DNA from: Methanolobus psychrophilus R15
GTDB lineage: Archaea > Halobacteriota > Methanosarcinia > Methanosarcinales > Methanosarcinaceae
Length of the DNA: 64,000 nucleotides
Assembly: GCA_000306725.1 (NCBI GenBank)
Contig: CP003083.1
Location: 1,426,001 to 1,490,000, forward strand
Direction: 5' to 3'
Positions 55,410-64,000 of the stretch are shown in pieces; position 1 is the first letter of the stretch, and every line of letters begins with the position of its first letter. The translations under genes were made by a program, and so were the position numbers. The notes under the pieces were generated by a model. It was not told the origin of the DNA. It made no database searches and worked only from the letters and a program-made list of their open reading frames with translations.

Positions 55410-56429
55410 ATGGAAGACATTCACCACGCAGAGCATGTTCCTCAATGGAAGAAACAGGAAGTTGAGGAGATCAAGGAACTTGTTAAGAAGTATCCCCTGT
55501 TCGGAGTAGTGGGCGTCGCCGGAATCCCCGCCAAGCAACTTCAAAAAATGAGAAGGAACCTCCAAGGTACCGCTGTTTTGAAGGTTGCAAGGAACACACT
55601 TATAAAAAGGGCATTTGACGAGTCTAGTGAAGACATCCAGAAGATGGAGGGTTACATTGACACACAGACAGCCCTGATATTCACCGAACAAAACCCGTTC
55701 AGACTATACAAAGTGCTTGAACAGAGCAAAAGTCCCTCACCTATAAAGGGAGGTACTATTGCACCGAAGGATATAATTGTTCAGGCAGGTCCGACAGGTT
55801 TCCCACCAGGCCCCATACTCGGAGAAATGCAGGCCGTAGGAATACCGGCAGCCATAGATGCCGGGAAAGTGGTTGTAAGGGAAACTAAGACGGTTGCAAA
55901 GGAAGGAGAGGTTGTCTCACAGAAACTGGCAGCCATGCTCACAAGGCTTGAGGTCTACCCCATGATAGTGGGCCTTGATCTGAGAGCAGTCCTTGAAGCA
56001 GGTTCGATCTTTACACCGGATGTCCTGGCAATCGATGAGACAAAGTTCTTGTCAGATGTCATGCTGGCAACCCGGCAGGCACTTAACTTATCAGTCAGTG
56101 CAGCATACCCGACAGCAGACAATATCCGCACTATCATCGCAAAGGCTACAACAGAATCACGCAACCTCGGTATCTACGCAGTTGTGCTCGAGCCGGACAT
56201 CATGGATGCCCTGCTTGGAAAAGCATACTCACAGATGCTTGCAATTGCATCTGCAGCATCAGATGTTAATGAGGAAGCAATTGACGATGATCTAAAAGAG
56301 ACCCTTGGAGCAAGGGCCACATCAGCAGCGGTCGCAACCGAAGCAACTGAGACAGTTGAAGAGAAGGAAGAAGAGGAAGAGAACAGCGAAGAAGAAGGAA
56401 TGGCTGGCCTCGGAGCACTCTTTGGATGA
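55410..56429 (+). CDS. rplP0: Ribosomal stalk protein P0 (L10)
   Basis: The 339-residue protein is the base of the ribosomal stalk. It binds rRNA through its N-terminal domain (KYPLFGVVGVAGIPAKQLQK, VARNTLIKRA) and carries long C-terminal helices that dock L12 dimers. An acidic Glu-rich linker and the terminal MAGLGALFG, shared with L12, end the protein and recruit GTPase factors. It starts right after rpl1. Confidence 0.97.
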   Translation: MEDIHHAEHVPQWKKQEVEEIKELVKKYPLFGVVGVAGIPAKQLQKMRRNLQGTAVLKVARNTLIKRAFDESSEDIQKMEGYIDTQTALIFTEQNPFRLYKVLEQSKSPSPIKGGTIAPKDIIVQAGPTGFPPGPILGEMQAVGIPAAIDAGKVVVRETKTVAKEGEVVSQKLAAMLTRLEVYPMIVGLDLRAVLEAGSIFTPDVLAIDETKFLSDVMLATRQALNLSVSAAYPTADNIRTIIAKATTESRNLGIYAVVLEPDIMDALLGKAYSQMLAIASAASDVNEEAIDDDLKETLGARATSAAVATEATETVEEKEEEEENSEEEGMAGLGALFG

Positions 56430-56482
56430 ACAAGACGGACATAATTACAACATTTACATTAACAAACAAAAGGTGATTTCAC

Positions 56483-56794
56483 ATGGAATACATATACGCA
56501 GCACTTTTATTGCACAAAGCAGGTAAAGAGATTTCAGAAGCAACAGTTACTGCCGTACTTCAGGCAGCAGGTGTAGAGGTCAACGATGCACGCGCAAAGG
56601 CACTCATCGCAGCTCTTGAAGGCGTAGACATCGAGGAAGCAATGGCAACTGCAGCAGTCGCAGCACCAGCAGCCGCAGCAGCACCAGCAGCAGCAGCAGC
56701 AGCAGCACCAGCAGCAGCAACCAAGAGCGAAGAAGAAGACAAGGAAGAAGCAGAAGAGAGCGGAATGGCCGGTCTCGGTGCACTTTTTGGGTAA
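56483..56794 (+). CDS. rpl12: Ribosomal stalk protein P1/L12
   Basis: The 103-residue protein forms dimers that bind P0 through the N-terminal helices ([33 protein letters not shown]). An Ala-rich hinge (about 55-80) and an acidic tail ending [11 protein letters not shown] form the factor-binding end. AAAGGTGATTTCAC precedes the ATG. It is the last gene of the operon, followed by a terminator. Confidence 0.96.
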   Translation: MEYIYAALLLHKAGKEISEATVTAVLQAAGVEVNDARAKALIAALEGVDIEEAMATAAVAAPAAAAAPAAAAAAAPAAATKSEEEDKEEAEESGMAGLGALFG

Positions 56795-56809
56795 ACAAAT
56801 ATCAAAAAT

Positions 56810-56841
56810 GCTCGCCTTGTGCGAGCAAATCTCTTTTTTTA
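56810..56841 (+). terminator. Terminator of the ribosomal stalk operon
   Basis: GCTCGC (56810-56815) pairs with GCGAGC (56821-56826) over 5 bases, followed by AAATCTCTTTTTTTAAA. The 170 bases beyond hold no gene. Confidence 0.8.
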
Positions 56842-57013
56842 AATAGCGTTTTTTGAATATCCGACACTTCACATTGTGTTTTGAAGTAAGTGTCCTTTGC
56901 CATAACAAATCTATTCCTCATAAATATAGGAACAATAATTGTTCCAGCCTTCATATTATGCCGAGCATAGAGAAGTAACATGTCAGCTTTTCATGATTGA
57001 TCCATTTACCCCT

Positions 57014-58636
57014 TTAAGGCCGTTTAAAGAACATTATTCCAAAGAGTATGATAGCACTGGTGAATCCGATTATCCCAAGTGCAGGCAGATACCCGGTTCC
57101 GCAGACTGACAGGTAGGCTGAGGACACAAGGATAGCCAGCAGGAAGACATATTTAAAAATGGTATCTATTGTCCTGTATCTCTTGATTTCACTGCTCTTC
57201 TTCTCCAGCTTCTCGATCCTGTAGCCTCTTATAGTCTCGATGACATCGTTAACGCCCTGCGGGAGGTTCTTGATTATGTCAAGATATCTGTCTCCTTCCA
57301 GTTGCAGGTATTCAGCCGCCTCGAAGGGAGAATATCGCTTTATAAAAACCTGCATTATAACAGGCTTGGCATCTTCCAGCAAATTGAACTTCGGATCAAG
57401 TTCCAGACAATTAGCTTCGATGAGTATCAAAGCCCTCTCAAGGGTCGAGAACTCACTGGGAAGAGAAAGGTTATACTTAAGCCCCAAAGTAGCATAGTTG
57501 TCACTCTGCCTTTCGCCAACGGAGTAATTCTGTTTGGAGATAATATCATCAAGGTCTATCTTGAAACGACGGACATCAATGTCTTCTTTGTTTATCCCGG
57601 ATATTTTCAGAAAAGCCTCAAAGACTATGTCTACTTTCTTTTTGTATATCCCATAAAAAAGGTTGAGCATATTGCGGCGCAACTCATCGTCAATAGCGCC
57701 TACTGCTCCAAAATCAATGTAGGCTATTCCATCTTTCTGGATGAGTATGTTAGAACTATGCGGGTCTGCATGATAGAAACCGTCAATATAGACCTGTTTA
57801 AGATAACTGGTACTGATGAGCTTTGCATACCATTTCTTCTTCTCTTCCGGGATCTGTGAAAGCTTCCTGATGGGTATGCCTTCCATGTAATCCATGATCA
57901 GGACATTCTCATTGGAGAAGTCATCATAGACTCCCGGTACATGTATCTCCTCTACGCCCTCAAAGTTGTTCCTGAAACGCTTAAGATTCCTTGCTTCGTT
58001 CCTCAGGTCCAGTTCCCTGTTAAAGACATCCTTGAACTCGAAAAGGAAGGCATCCATGTCAAAATTACTACCCAGGCCAAGCGCTCTAACTATGACGGGC
58101 TTCAAGTCGTCCAGTATGGCAAGGTCCTGATTGATAATATTGATAAGATTGGGCTTTGTTATTTTTACAGCAACTTTCTTGCCATCATATACAGCTTCAT
58201 ATACCTGTGCTATTGAAGCGCAGGCAATGGGAGCAGTATTGAACTCATCGAATATCGTAAGTATGTCAAAATCATCCTTTCCCGGAGTATCCGCATCCAA
58301 TGGCTTACAACTAAGTCCGTTGAAGGCGACCTTCATGAACTCGAAATCAACCCTTTTTACATTGTCCTGAAGATGAGACAACTCCTCCACATATATGGCA
58401 GGGACAATGTCCGGCCTTTTACTCAGCATCTGTCCGAGCTTGACAAATGTGGGCCCAAGTTCCTCAAGTGCCATTCTCAGGTTTTCAGCATTCTTCCTGA
58501 TCCTAATATCTGCAACGCATAGATTGCGTTTATTTGAAACATAATAATTGTTGACTTCGGTGTAGAGAATGCTGAAAAGGCCATACTTGTAGAATACCCT
58601 GGAAATAGTAATGTACCTGCGGAGTTTTTTGAACAT
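57014..58636 (-). CDS. AarF/UbiB-type (ABC1) atypical kinase
   Basis: The 540-residue membrane-associated protein belongs to the ABC1/UbiB family. The family KxGQ motif appears as GPTFVKLGQMLSKRPDIVP near residue 62; ACASIAQVYEA is the altered nucleotide loop, and FYHADPHSSNILI with YIDFGAVG gives the catalytic and metal sites. Two hydrophobic helices close the protein (about 495-535). Bacterial and eukaryotic members support ubiquinone synthesis; in methanogens without quinones the target may be another lipid, such as methanophenazine, but this is inference. The gene is alone between the ribosomal terminator and the cobalt/nickel cluster. Confidence 0.9.
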   Translation of the reverse strand: MFKKLRRYITISRVFYKYGLFSILYTEVNNYYVSNKRNLCVADIRIRKNAENLRMALEELGPTFVKLGQMLSKRPDIVPAIYVEELSHLQDNVKRVDFEFMKVAFNGLSCKPLDADTPGKDDFDILTIFDEFNTAPIACASIAQVYEAVYDGKKVAVKITKPNLINIINQDLAILDDLKPVIVRALGLGSNFDMDAFLFEFKDVFNRELDLRNEARNLKRFRNNFEGVEEIHVPGVYDDFSNENVLIMDYMEGIPIRKLSQIPEEKKKWYAKLISTSYLKQVYIDGFYHADPHSSNILIQKDGIAYIDFGAVGAIDDELRRNMLNLFYGIYKKKVDIVFEAFLKISGINKEDIDVRRFKIDLDDIISKQNYSVGERQSDNYATLGLKYNLSLPSEFSTLERALILIEANCLELDPKFNLLEDAKPVIMQVFIKRYSPFEAAEYLQLEGDRYLDIIKNLPQGVNDVIETIRGYRIEKLEKKSSEIKRYRTIDTIFKYVFLLAILVSSAYLSVCGTGYLPALGIIGFTSAIILFGIMFFKRP

Positions 58637-58679
58637 TATTTTATTATTTGTCCTGTAACTAGATATATTTTCGTGCTAC

Positions 58680-59609
58680 CTAATCCGCCTTTTTCTGACG
58701 ATGATGGTTGTAGGATTGCATTAAATTAGATATTTCTTTATGAGTATGCTCATGAATATGCAGGTGAACATGTCCTTCCCTGCCCTCTATGGTTTTTGTC
58801 AGCACCTCAACAGCTTCATCAAAAGATAAGGGAAGATCATCCGAAGAATAACCAAAACAATTCAATACCTTGAACAGTTTGAAAACATCAGGTGCCTCCA
58901 GGTTGTTCGTCTTTAGAAGCTCCCAGTCAGAGAATATTTCCCTCGGAGACCCTTCGGCAACAATCCTGCGATTGAGTACATAGACCCGGTCGGCAAGCTC
59001 AGGAAGCGCATTGACATCATGCATTGCAATTATCGTAGTTATACCGTCACGCTTGTTCAGATCGTTAATAAGACTTATAAAATCTGCACGGCTTCTAGGA
59101 TCCAGATTCGCAGTGGGCTCATCAAGCACAAGCACTTTTGGTTCCATTGAAAGTACTGATGCAAGAGCAACTCTTTTTTTCTGCCCGTAACTAAGGTTAT
59201 GGGGAACTCTTTCTTCAAACCCCTCAAGACCTACTTTTGAAAGAGCCGCATGCACGCGCCTTTTAACTTCCTTTTCATCAAGTCCCATATTTATCGGACC
59301 AAAAGCAACATCATCGAATACATTTGGCATGAAAAGCTGGTCATCAGGATCCTGGAACACAACACCCACCTGACGGATCTTCTCTTCAATTCGCATGTCA
59401 GAGATAGATCTGCCGAAAACTGAGACATTACCAGTAGGATTTTTGATCGTGCCGTTCAGATGAAGGAAAAATGTGGTCTTTCCAGCGCCGTTAGGACCGA
59501 CTATCACCACTTTCTCACCTTCGATGATCGTGAGATCCACATCCTCAAGAGCTGCTGTCCCATCAGAATATGAATAGCTCAGACCCTTGACCTTAATTGC
59601 TTCTACCAT
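58680..59609 (-). CDS. Nickel/cobalt ECF transporter ATPase (CbiO/NikO-like)
   Basis: The ATPase of about 309 residues powers the ECF transporter. Walker A is GPNGAGKTT (38-46), the signature is NLSYGQKKRVALASVL, and Walker B VLVLDEPTANLDP. The C-terminal end is rich in histidine (HVHLHIHEHTHKE), consistent with metal handling. ATG 59609 is used, overlapping the end of the CbiQ gene; an upstream ATG at 59660 lies within that gene and is unlikely. Confidence 0.9.
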   Translation of the reverse strand: MVEAIKVKGLSYSYSDGTAALEDVDLTIIEGEKVVIVGPNGAGKTTFFLHLNGTIKNPTGNVSVFGRSISDMRIEEKIRQVGVVFQDPDDQLFMPNVFDDVAFGPINMGLDEKEVKRRVHAALSKVGLEGFEERVPHNLSYGQKKRVALASVLSMEPKVLVLDEPTANLDPRSRADFISLINDLNKRDGITTIIAMHDVNALPELADRVYVLNRRIVAEGSPREIFSDWELLKTNNLEAPDVFKLFKVLNCFGYSSDDLPLSFDEAVEVLTKTIEGREGHVHLHIHEHTHKEISNLMQSYNHHRQKKAD

Positions 59610-60370
59610 AATGATACCAACTGATAAGCATGCACAAAGATAGCAATCCCCACCATACATGTGCTTAATACATAATCCTTTGTGCTCATTCTGAGATTTA
59701 TCAGAGTCATTGGTTTACCTGTATATCCCTTGGAAACCATAGCCTGATATACCCTGTTTGTACGGTCATAGCTTTTAATTATCAGCATACCCAGAAGATT
59801 ACCAAATATGGAAAGACCGTGGTAATTAGCCTTTAAGGTAAATCCCTTGCATTCCATTGACTCCCACATCCTGCTGAATTCATCCATTATGACGAAAATG
59901 TACCTGTATGTGAACATGAGCATCTGCACAAGTATGCCTGGAACCCTGAGGGCATATAATGCTTTTATGGTTAGATCAAATCTTGTAGTTGCCAGCATGG
60001 TAATAGCGAGTGTAACTGCAGCAAGGGCCCTGATTATTATAAGGGAAGCATATGCCAGGCCTTCCATTGAAACCGAAACCCCGGCTATGTTTATGAGTTC
60101 CGTGCCTTCAACCGTAAGAGGCATGATCAGCAACAAAGGGAAAAGGAAAAAGAAAACCATACGTATTCTCTTCAGGGCAAAACCAAGTGGTAACCCGGAT
60201 ATAATTAATATGAACAGTGAGAACAAGAACCCTAATAAAGCAATCCTGATATCGCTTACAAAAACAAAAGAGAAAATAAGCAAGGTGAAAGATACTACCT
60301 TGGCACGGGGATCGAAGTGATGTATTGGCGAATCCATTGATGCGAATTCATCTATCTCCGGATATTCCAT
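59603..60370 (-). CDS. Nickel/cobalt ECF transporter T component (CbiQ/NikQ-like)
   Basis: The 255-residue membrane protein has about five or six helices and the EcfT coupling sequences: FSRMWESMECKGFTLKANY contains the Ala/Glu-Arg motif variant, and NRVYQAMVSKGYTG the second arm. It transmits ATPase motion to the metal-binding S component. It ends overlapping the ATPase gene by seven bases. Confidence 0.9.
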   Translation of the reverse strand: MEYPEIDEFASMDSPIHHFDPRAKVVSFTLLIFSFVFVSDIRIALLGFLFSLFILIISGLPLGFALKRIRMVFFFLFPLLLIMPLTVEGTELINIAGVSVSMEGLAYASLIIIRALAAVTLAITMLATTRFDLTIKALYALRVPGILVQMLMFTYRYIFVIMDEFSRMWESMECKGFTLKANYHGLSIFGNLLGMLIIKSYDRTNRVYQAMVSKGYTGKPMTLINLRMSTKDYVLSTCMVGIAIFVHAYQLVSLW

Positions 60371-60406
60371 TAAACGCCACCTTCAATTTCAAATATAAGT
60401 GTTAAC

Positions 60407-60862
60407 TTATTCACTTTTAGATTTCCTTGATGACAAGTACAGTGCTATACCTGCAATTCCAAGAATATACCCAAAGCCCGCACCAATTCTTGTAGCCAGT
60501 GGCAATTCAGCTTCTTCCGGCCCACTAACCGCATCACCTGTGAGACTAAAAGTCTTTTCGCTCTTGTGGCCACTTTCAGAAACAACTACCCTGTATTCAG
60601 ACACACCTAGTTTGGGTGTAAAGTAATACATCCCATCCGAATCGGCCGTGTCCTCAATATACAGTTCCTCTACACCATTCTTGATAGTATAGATAATGAC
60701 ATCTGCATTGGCCATAGGGTCCCCGCCACCAAACCAGGCCTTAACCTCAACTTCCGTAATCCGTTCCTGAACATAGACCCTGTGTGCAGAAACTGCAGGC
60801 GTCAAAAGTGCCAGGGCCACACTTACCAAAACTAAGATCCTGATAATCTTTAAAGAATCCAT
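60407..60862 (-). CDS. Nickel transporter accessory membrane protein (NikL/NikN-like)
   Basis: The 151-residue protein has a signal peptide (to about residue 26, TPAVSA) so that mature protein probably starts HRVYVQER. An extracytoplasmic domain with carboxypeptidase-regulatory-like beta strands (NADVIIYTIKNGVEELYI, YYFTPKLGVSEYRVVV) and one C-terminal helix (about 126-147) follow. Genes of this type sit between M and Q components in nickel ECF clusters. It starts one base into the M gene end (overlap at 60862). The split into NikL and NikN types was not tested. Confidence 0.82.
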   Translation of the reverse strand: MDSLKIIRILVLVSVALALLTPAVSAHRVYVQERITEVEVKAWFGGGDPMANADVIIYTIKNGVEELYIEDTADSDGMYYFTPKLGVSEYRVVVSESGHKSEKTFSLTGDAVSGPEEAELPLATRIGAGFGYILGIAGIALYLSSRKSKSE

Positions 60863-61488
60863 TATCTCATATCCCCCTTTTCCAGTGGTAACAACTCAGG
60901 TCTCACTTTCAAGAGGAAAGTAACAACCGAACCTGTTATGACCCCTTCAATGACCATTACTGGAATATGGGCCACTATCACCACATAAGCTATCTCCCTG
61001 AACTCTTCTCCAGTACTTATCAACATCAAGGCCAGAAGGATACCTGATAAGAATATCCCCAGTGATCCACACAGGGCACCTAACAATGAAGGGTTGATAC
61101 CTTTCCTATATCCGAACCTGAAAGTCGCATATGCAAGAAGGGCCGGCACACCCATCATTACATTATTGATACCAACGGTCGTGATGCCACCGTGCTGGAA
61201 AAGGAATGCCTGCAAAGTGAGGCCAACAAGCATTGCAGGAAATGCCATGATGCCAAGTACAACACCAAGGAGTCCGTTTAACAGAAGATGTACACTTGTC
61301 GGACCAATGGAAACATGAACCAAGGAAGCGACAAAAAAAGAACCTGTCATGATGGAGATCTTTGGAATCTCTTCAGCCATGTTGTGCTTGCATTTGCAAC
61401 TCCAGAGAATCACAGCATTCAAAGCTAGCGATATTGCCCAGCCGGCAACAATGACCGAAAAAGACAACACACCGTCTGAAATATGCAT
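60862..61488 (-). CDS. Nickel/cobalt ECF transporter substrate component (CbiM/NikM-like)
   Basis: The 208-residue membrane protein begins MHISDGVLS, where the His at position 2 and the free N-terminus form the metal site in this family. About six or seven helices follow. Further His residues (LVHVSIGPTSVHLLLNGLLG) are in positions used by NikM/CbiM for the metal. Nickel is more likely than cobalt because accessory genes of the NikK and NikL types are adjacent. It is separated from the DUF4198 gene by a terminator-like hairpin. Confidence 0.9.
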   Translation of the reverse strand: MHISDGVLSFSVIVAGWAISLALNAVILWSCKCKHNMAEEIPKISIMTGSFFVASLVHVSIGPTSVHLLLNGLLGVVLGIMAFPAMLVGLTLQAFLFQHGGITTVGINNVMMGVPALLAYATFRFGYRKGINPSLLGALCGSLGIFLSGILLALMLISTGEEFREIAYVVIVAHIPVMVIEGVITGSVVTFLLKVRPELLPLEKGDMR

Positions 61489-61569
61489 AATTTTAGCCTC
61501 AGAGTTAAGATAAGTTATGAATTGCTTTTACATTAATGTGATTTCGACCAGAGAATGAATAGCAATATA

Positions 61570-61609
61570 TAAAAAACAATTGATAGGGTGGATAGATGGT
61601 CACCCTATC
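61570..61609 (-). terminator. Hairpin between the DUF4198 gene and the transporter genes
   Basis: On the minus strand GATAGGGTG (61609-61601) pairs with CACCCTATC (61590-61582) over 10 bases, followed by AATTGTTTTTTATATA. It lies between the DUF4198 stop (61618) and the M gene start (61488), so it may end the first transcript or act as an attenuator. Confidence 0.7.
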
Positions 61610-61617
61610 AGTCAAAT

Positions 61618-62562
61618 TTATTCTTTCCTCGTTATCTTATAGAGAGCACCAAGAATACCTGCAAGGGCAATTGTTGCTGCAAATCCGGGAGCACTTGCGG
61701 TCTTGCCTGAAGAGGTAGCTTGTGTTTCCCCTGCTGCCTTTGAAGGGAAAGACTCTATTATCGGGACGATGAATACGCCCCTTATCGGCTGACCCTGTTC
61801 AGGCTCCATGGTTGCTCCAACGAACCAGATTCCAGGCTCGTCGAGAGTATAAAGGAACTCACCATTATCATTTGTCTTGGCAAGTCTGGTGAATACCATC
61901 GGTGCATCATAGGGGAACATCTCTTCAGCTGCTTCCACTATCTCAATACCATCCTCCAGGGTATTATATATCTCTATTTCAACATTAGCGCCAGCAAGAG
62001 CCTCACCATTGTAGAGTACTTTCCCGGCAAAGACAAATCCTTCCTCCATTCCATAGGGTCTCATGTAAGGAATGATCTCGGTTTCCTGGCCAACCTCAGT
62101 ATCCCAGCCAACCCACATTTCCTCGCCAGAGTGAATAACGGCTTTGGTGAAGTCTACCATATCCTCGTCAACATCCTCATATTTTACAGAGATAACTGAA
62201 TCTCCCATCTGATCTACGGTAAAAGAGGTCTTATATGCAACAAAGGTACCCATGTTCCCGTCTTCATCCATTCCGTCAACGGTTATTTCTTCAACTGTGA
62301 GTTGCTCAACCGTACCATCTGGTTTTGTAACTGTTACTTCAGGAACAGTAGACATATCAAAAAGGATATGTTCGTAAGGGTGACCCCACATAATGTAAAT
62401 GTCTTTTGTGTCTCCAAGTTCTGCAATGTAGTCTATCGGAGCTACATCCCAGATAGTATCTTCGCTATCACTGGGGAAAACCATAGTGAAATGTGCAGCT
62501 GCAATACCTGATGAACAAAGAATGATCCCTGCTAAGAATAAACTTAAGATAATTCGTCTCAA
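61618..62562 (-). CDS. DUF4198-type metal-transport accessory protein (NikK-like) with PGF-CTERM-like end
   Basis: The 314-residue secreted protein has a signal peptide ending near residue 23 (IAAA), after which HFTMVFP begins the mature chain. DUF4198-like beta domains (DIYIMWGHPYEHILFD, GFVFAGKVLYNGEALAGANV) follow. The C-terminus APGFAATIALAGILGALYK plus ITRKE resembles a PGF-CTERM anchor. It precedes the transporter genes and may collect nickel for them. The start codon is TTG at 62562, with GGAGGT at ideal spacing. Confidence 0.85.
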   Translation of the reverse strand: MRRIILSLFLAGIILCSSGIAAAHFTMVFPSDSEDTIWDVAPIDYIAELGDTKDIYIMWGHPYEHILFDMSTVPEVTVTKPDGTVEQLTVEEITVDGMDEDGNMGTFVAYKTSFTVDQMGDSVISVKYEDVDEDMVDFTKAVIHSGEEMWVGWDTEVGQETEIIPYMRPYGMEEGFVFAGKVLYNGEALAGANVEIEIYNTLEDGIEIVEAAEEMFPYDAPMVFTRLAKTNDNGEFLYTLDEPGIWFVGATMEPEQGQPIRGVFIVPIIESFPSKAAGETQATSSGKTASAPGFAATIALAGILGALYKITRKE

Positions 62563-62771
62563 ATTGAACCTCCAATTGGTTTAGTAATTGAAGATGGTAG
62601 ATAACACTAAATAAATACTTGTTGCTACTAAGAGCGGCTATTAATAAAGGTTATAATAACAAATGCTATGATTAAGAATATTAATGGCAACTCATATAGA
62701 AGTGATTCAGAAAGGATCTTTACTTGACGCAAGGTTTCAATAAGAAAGAAACACTATCCTAGATTGTTGTC
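62563..62771. other. Divergent intergenic region between NikK-like and radical SAM genes
   Basis: AT-rich sequence with several TATA-like stretches on both strands. No NikR operator of the known palindromic GTATGA type was recognised. Confidence 0.4.
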
Positions 62772-63746
62772 ATGACAAAATATTCACCAATAACTGCTGC
62801 AAAAGCCCTCTGGCAAATGCGGATCAAAAAAAGACCTTTTGTACTCTCCCATGCAGTTAATTCTTCATGCAACATGAGATGCAAATTCTGCGAGTACTGG
62901 AAGGAGAGCGGACCCCAGATGGAGCTGCAAGAGGTTTTCGGGCTACTGGACGAGGCAAGAGATTTTGGCATACAGGTCTACAATGCATGGACCGTTGAGC
63001 CGCTGCTGAGAACTGACCTTGCGCAGATATTCGAGCATGCCAAAAATCTCGGAATGACGACATCCATGATAACCAATGGCCTTCTGCTGGAGAAGAGAGC
63101 CGGGGAACTTGTTCACCTAGACTATCTCTCAGTGTCAGTCGACGGTACATCCAGCTATAAAGAGATAAGAGGAGTCGATTTTGAGAGGATACTGCCCGGC
63201 ATCATCAGGGCCCGTGAAGTAATGGGCAAGCCCTTGCTGTTGAACTGCGTCATCAGCGGAAAGAATCTTGATGATATCGAGGAACTCATTCTCTTTGCAA
63301 AGAACCTCGACCTGAAGATATCCTTTGAACCCATGTACGAGTTTGGCAGCATTGCCTCAGATACATGGAAAGAGCTTGGCATAAGAGATATGGAAAAATA
63401 TCGCAGTACTGTTAACAGGATCATCGAAATGAAGAAAAAAGGTTACCCTGTGATCAATTCCCTGACATACCTTGGAATGATAAGGGATCTGAGAACTGAC
63501 TATACATGCCATGCCAATGACCTGATACTGTGTGTTGCATCAGACGGGAGCATTGAGAACTGCAGGGTACACAGGGAGCCGGTAGGAAACATCAGGGATG
63601 GCATTGAAAATGTATGGGAAAGGACACGTAAAGAAAGAAAGGAAAACGCGGCAAAATGTGAAAAATGTCTGTTCTTCGGATATGTGGAAAACAGCATGCT
63701 CTATGATTTCAATCTTGAGGTCATGAGACACTATGACTGGATGTGA
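62772..63746 (+). CDS. Radical SAM protein with C-terminal cysteines (HpnH-like)
   Basis: The 324-residue protein has the cluster motif CNMRCKFC (cysteines 33, 37, 40) and a radical SAM barrel resembling the HpnH/SPASM branch, with VYNAWTVEPLLR replacing the usual GGEP segment. C-terminal cysteines in CVASDGSIENCRVH and AAKCEKCLFFGY may hold a second cluster. The substrate is unknown. It is transcribed away from the nickel cluster and may be independent of it. The sequence is not closely similar to the radical SAM protein at 17057. Confidence 0.85.
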   Translation: MTKYSPITAAKALWQMRIKKRPFVLSHAVNSSCNMRCKFCEYWKESGPQMELQEVFGLLDEARDFGIQVYNAWTVEPLLRTDLAQIFEHAKNLGMTTSMITNGLLLEKRAGELVHLDYLSVSVDGTSSYKEIRGVDFERILPGIIRAREVMGKPLLLNCVISGKNLDDIEELILFAKNLDLKISFEPMYEFGSIASDTWKELGIRDMEKYRSTVNRIIEMKKKGYPVINSLTYLGMIRDLRTDYTCHANDLILCVASDGSIENCRVHREPVGNIRDGIENVWERTRKERKENAAKCEKCLFFGYVENSMLYDFNLEVMRHYDWM

Positions 63747-63825
63747 GCTGAAGTCCATATATCTAAGACTAATTTTATATAATTTATGTTATAATATATG
63801 AGATATCTAAGACAGGTTGATTTCC

Positions 63826-64000
63826 ATGATATCTCCAAAAACCCGCAGGGTCCTTCTTCTAACTATAATATCCTTTCTGCTGGCATTGCCGGCATTGGTA
63901 GCAAGTGCGAGCGCAGAAACTGTTGTACGCATATCCCCCGAAGTGACGCACGTCAGTGAGAACGGGAACTTCTCCCTGGAAGTGTTCATTGAGCCTGATG
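63826..64000 (+). CDS. N-terminal part of a secreted protein, cohesin-like beginning
   Basis: The reading frame starts at ATG 63826 and runs past the right edge. It has a signal peptide (LLLTIISFLLALPALVASASA) and then VRISPEVTHVSENGNFSLEV, which resembles the first strands of cohesin-like or similar beta-sandwich domains of archaeal surface proteins. A TATA-like TTATGTTATAATATATG lies about 30-40 bases before it. Only 58 residues are visible, so the class is tentative. Confidence 0.7.
   Translation, partial: MISPKTRRVLLLTIISFLLALPALVASASAETVVRISPEVTHVSENGNFSLEVFIEPD

Noticed and set aside
56534-56908. Cys-rich minus-strand frame opposite rpl12
   Set aside because: It is the complement of Ala-rich GCA codons and is an artefact of that composition.

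Overview
This window comes from a methanogenic euryarchaeon, most likely a member of the Methanosarcinales (Methanolobus, Methanomethylovorans or Methanococcoides relatives are plausible, but the genus is inference). The evidence is F420-dependent methylene-H4MPT dehydrogenase (mtd), phosphoseryl-tRNA synthetase (SepRS), archaeosine transglycosylase, a B-family DNA polymerase, a DUF1608-type S-layer protein with a PGF-CTERM tail, archaeal ribosomal stalk genes, archaeal SRP RNA, bulge-helix-bulge RNA processing sites and many GGTGA or GGAGG ribosome binding sites that match the 16S 3' end seen here. 

Layout. 1-7.7 kb: a decayed FAD oxidoreductase, dUTPase/dCTP deaminase family gene, the ADH synthase of archaeal aromatic synthesis, GlyRS, the repair helicase-nuclease Hef, and small conserved proteins. 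7.8-15.7 kb: translin-like protein, SepRS, endonuclease V, DUF473, a PAC2-family proteasome assembly chaperone, a pyruvate-kinase C-terminal-domain protein, mtd, phosphoserine phosphatase and a coiled-coil protein. 15.7-20.3 kb: an accessory-looking stretch with a truncated copy of a radical SAM gene, a GyrI-like protein, and an operon of UbiA prenyltransferase, geranylgeranyl-reductase-like flavoprotein and radical SAM/SPASM enzyme. 20.4-23.2 kb: tgtA and a CNNM-like membrane protein. 23.4-28.9 kb: an rRNA operon on the minus strand in the order 16S, tRNA-Ala, 23S, tRNA-Cys, 5S, with tandem promoters and clear BHB processing stems around 16S and 23S. 29-32.5 kb: aIF1A (apparently starting at CTG), Rio1, KH protein, DUF1614 protein and a KaiC-like ATPase. 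32.6-38.4 kb: dihydroorotase and the full pstSCAB-phoU phosphate operon. 38.4-45.3 kb: DNA polymerase B, an intron-containing tRNA-Met, a 100-bp repeat pair, a lipoprotein and a triplicated S-layer gene. 45.9-48.5 kb: two KaiC-like genes and a winged-helix regulator. 48.6-50.5 kb: SRP RNA, tRNA-Ser, RNase P protein Rpp21 and an MBL hydrolase. 50.6-56.8 kb: D-aminoacyl-tRNA deacylase, then ftsZ-secE-spt5-rpl11-rpl1-rplP0-rpl12. 57-64 kb: a UbiB-like kinase, a nickel/cobalt ECF transporter cluster, another radical SAM protein and the start of a secreted protein.

Most of the window is housekeeping sequence for translation, RNA processing, secretion and C1 metabolism. The best candidates for something new are the UbiA / reductase / radical SAM operon (possibly a prenylated cofactor such as methanophenazine, which is inference), the CTG start of the initiation-factor gene, the structured leader that overlaps the rpl1 ribosome binding site, the duplicated rRNA promoter cassette, and the histidine-first mature N-termini shared by three nickel-transporter components.
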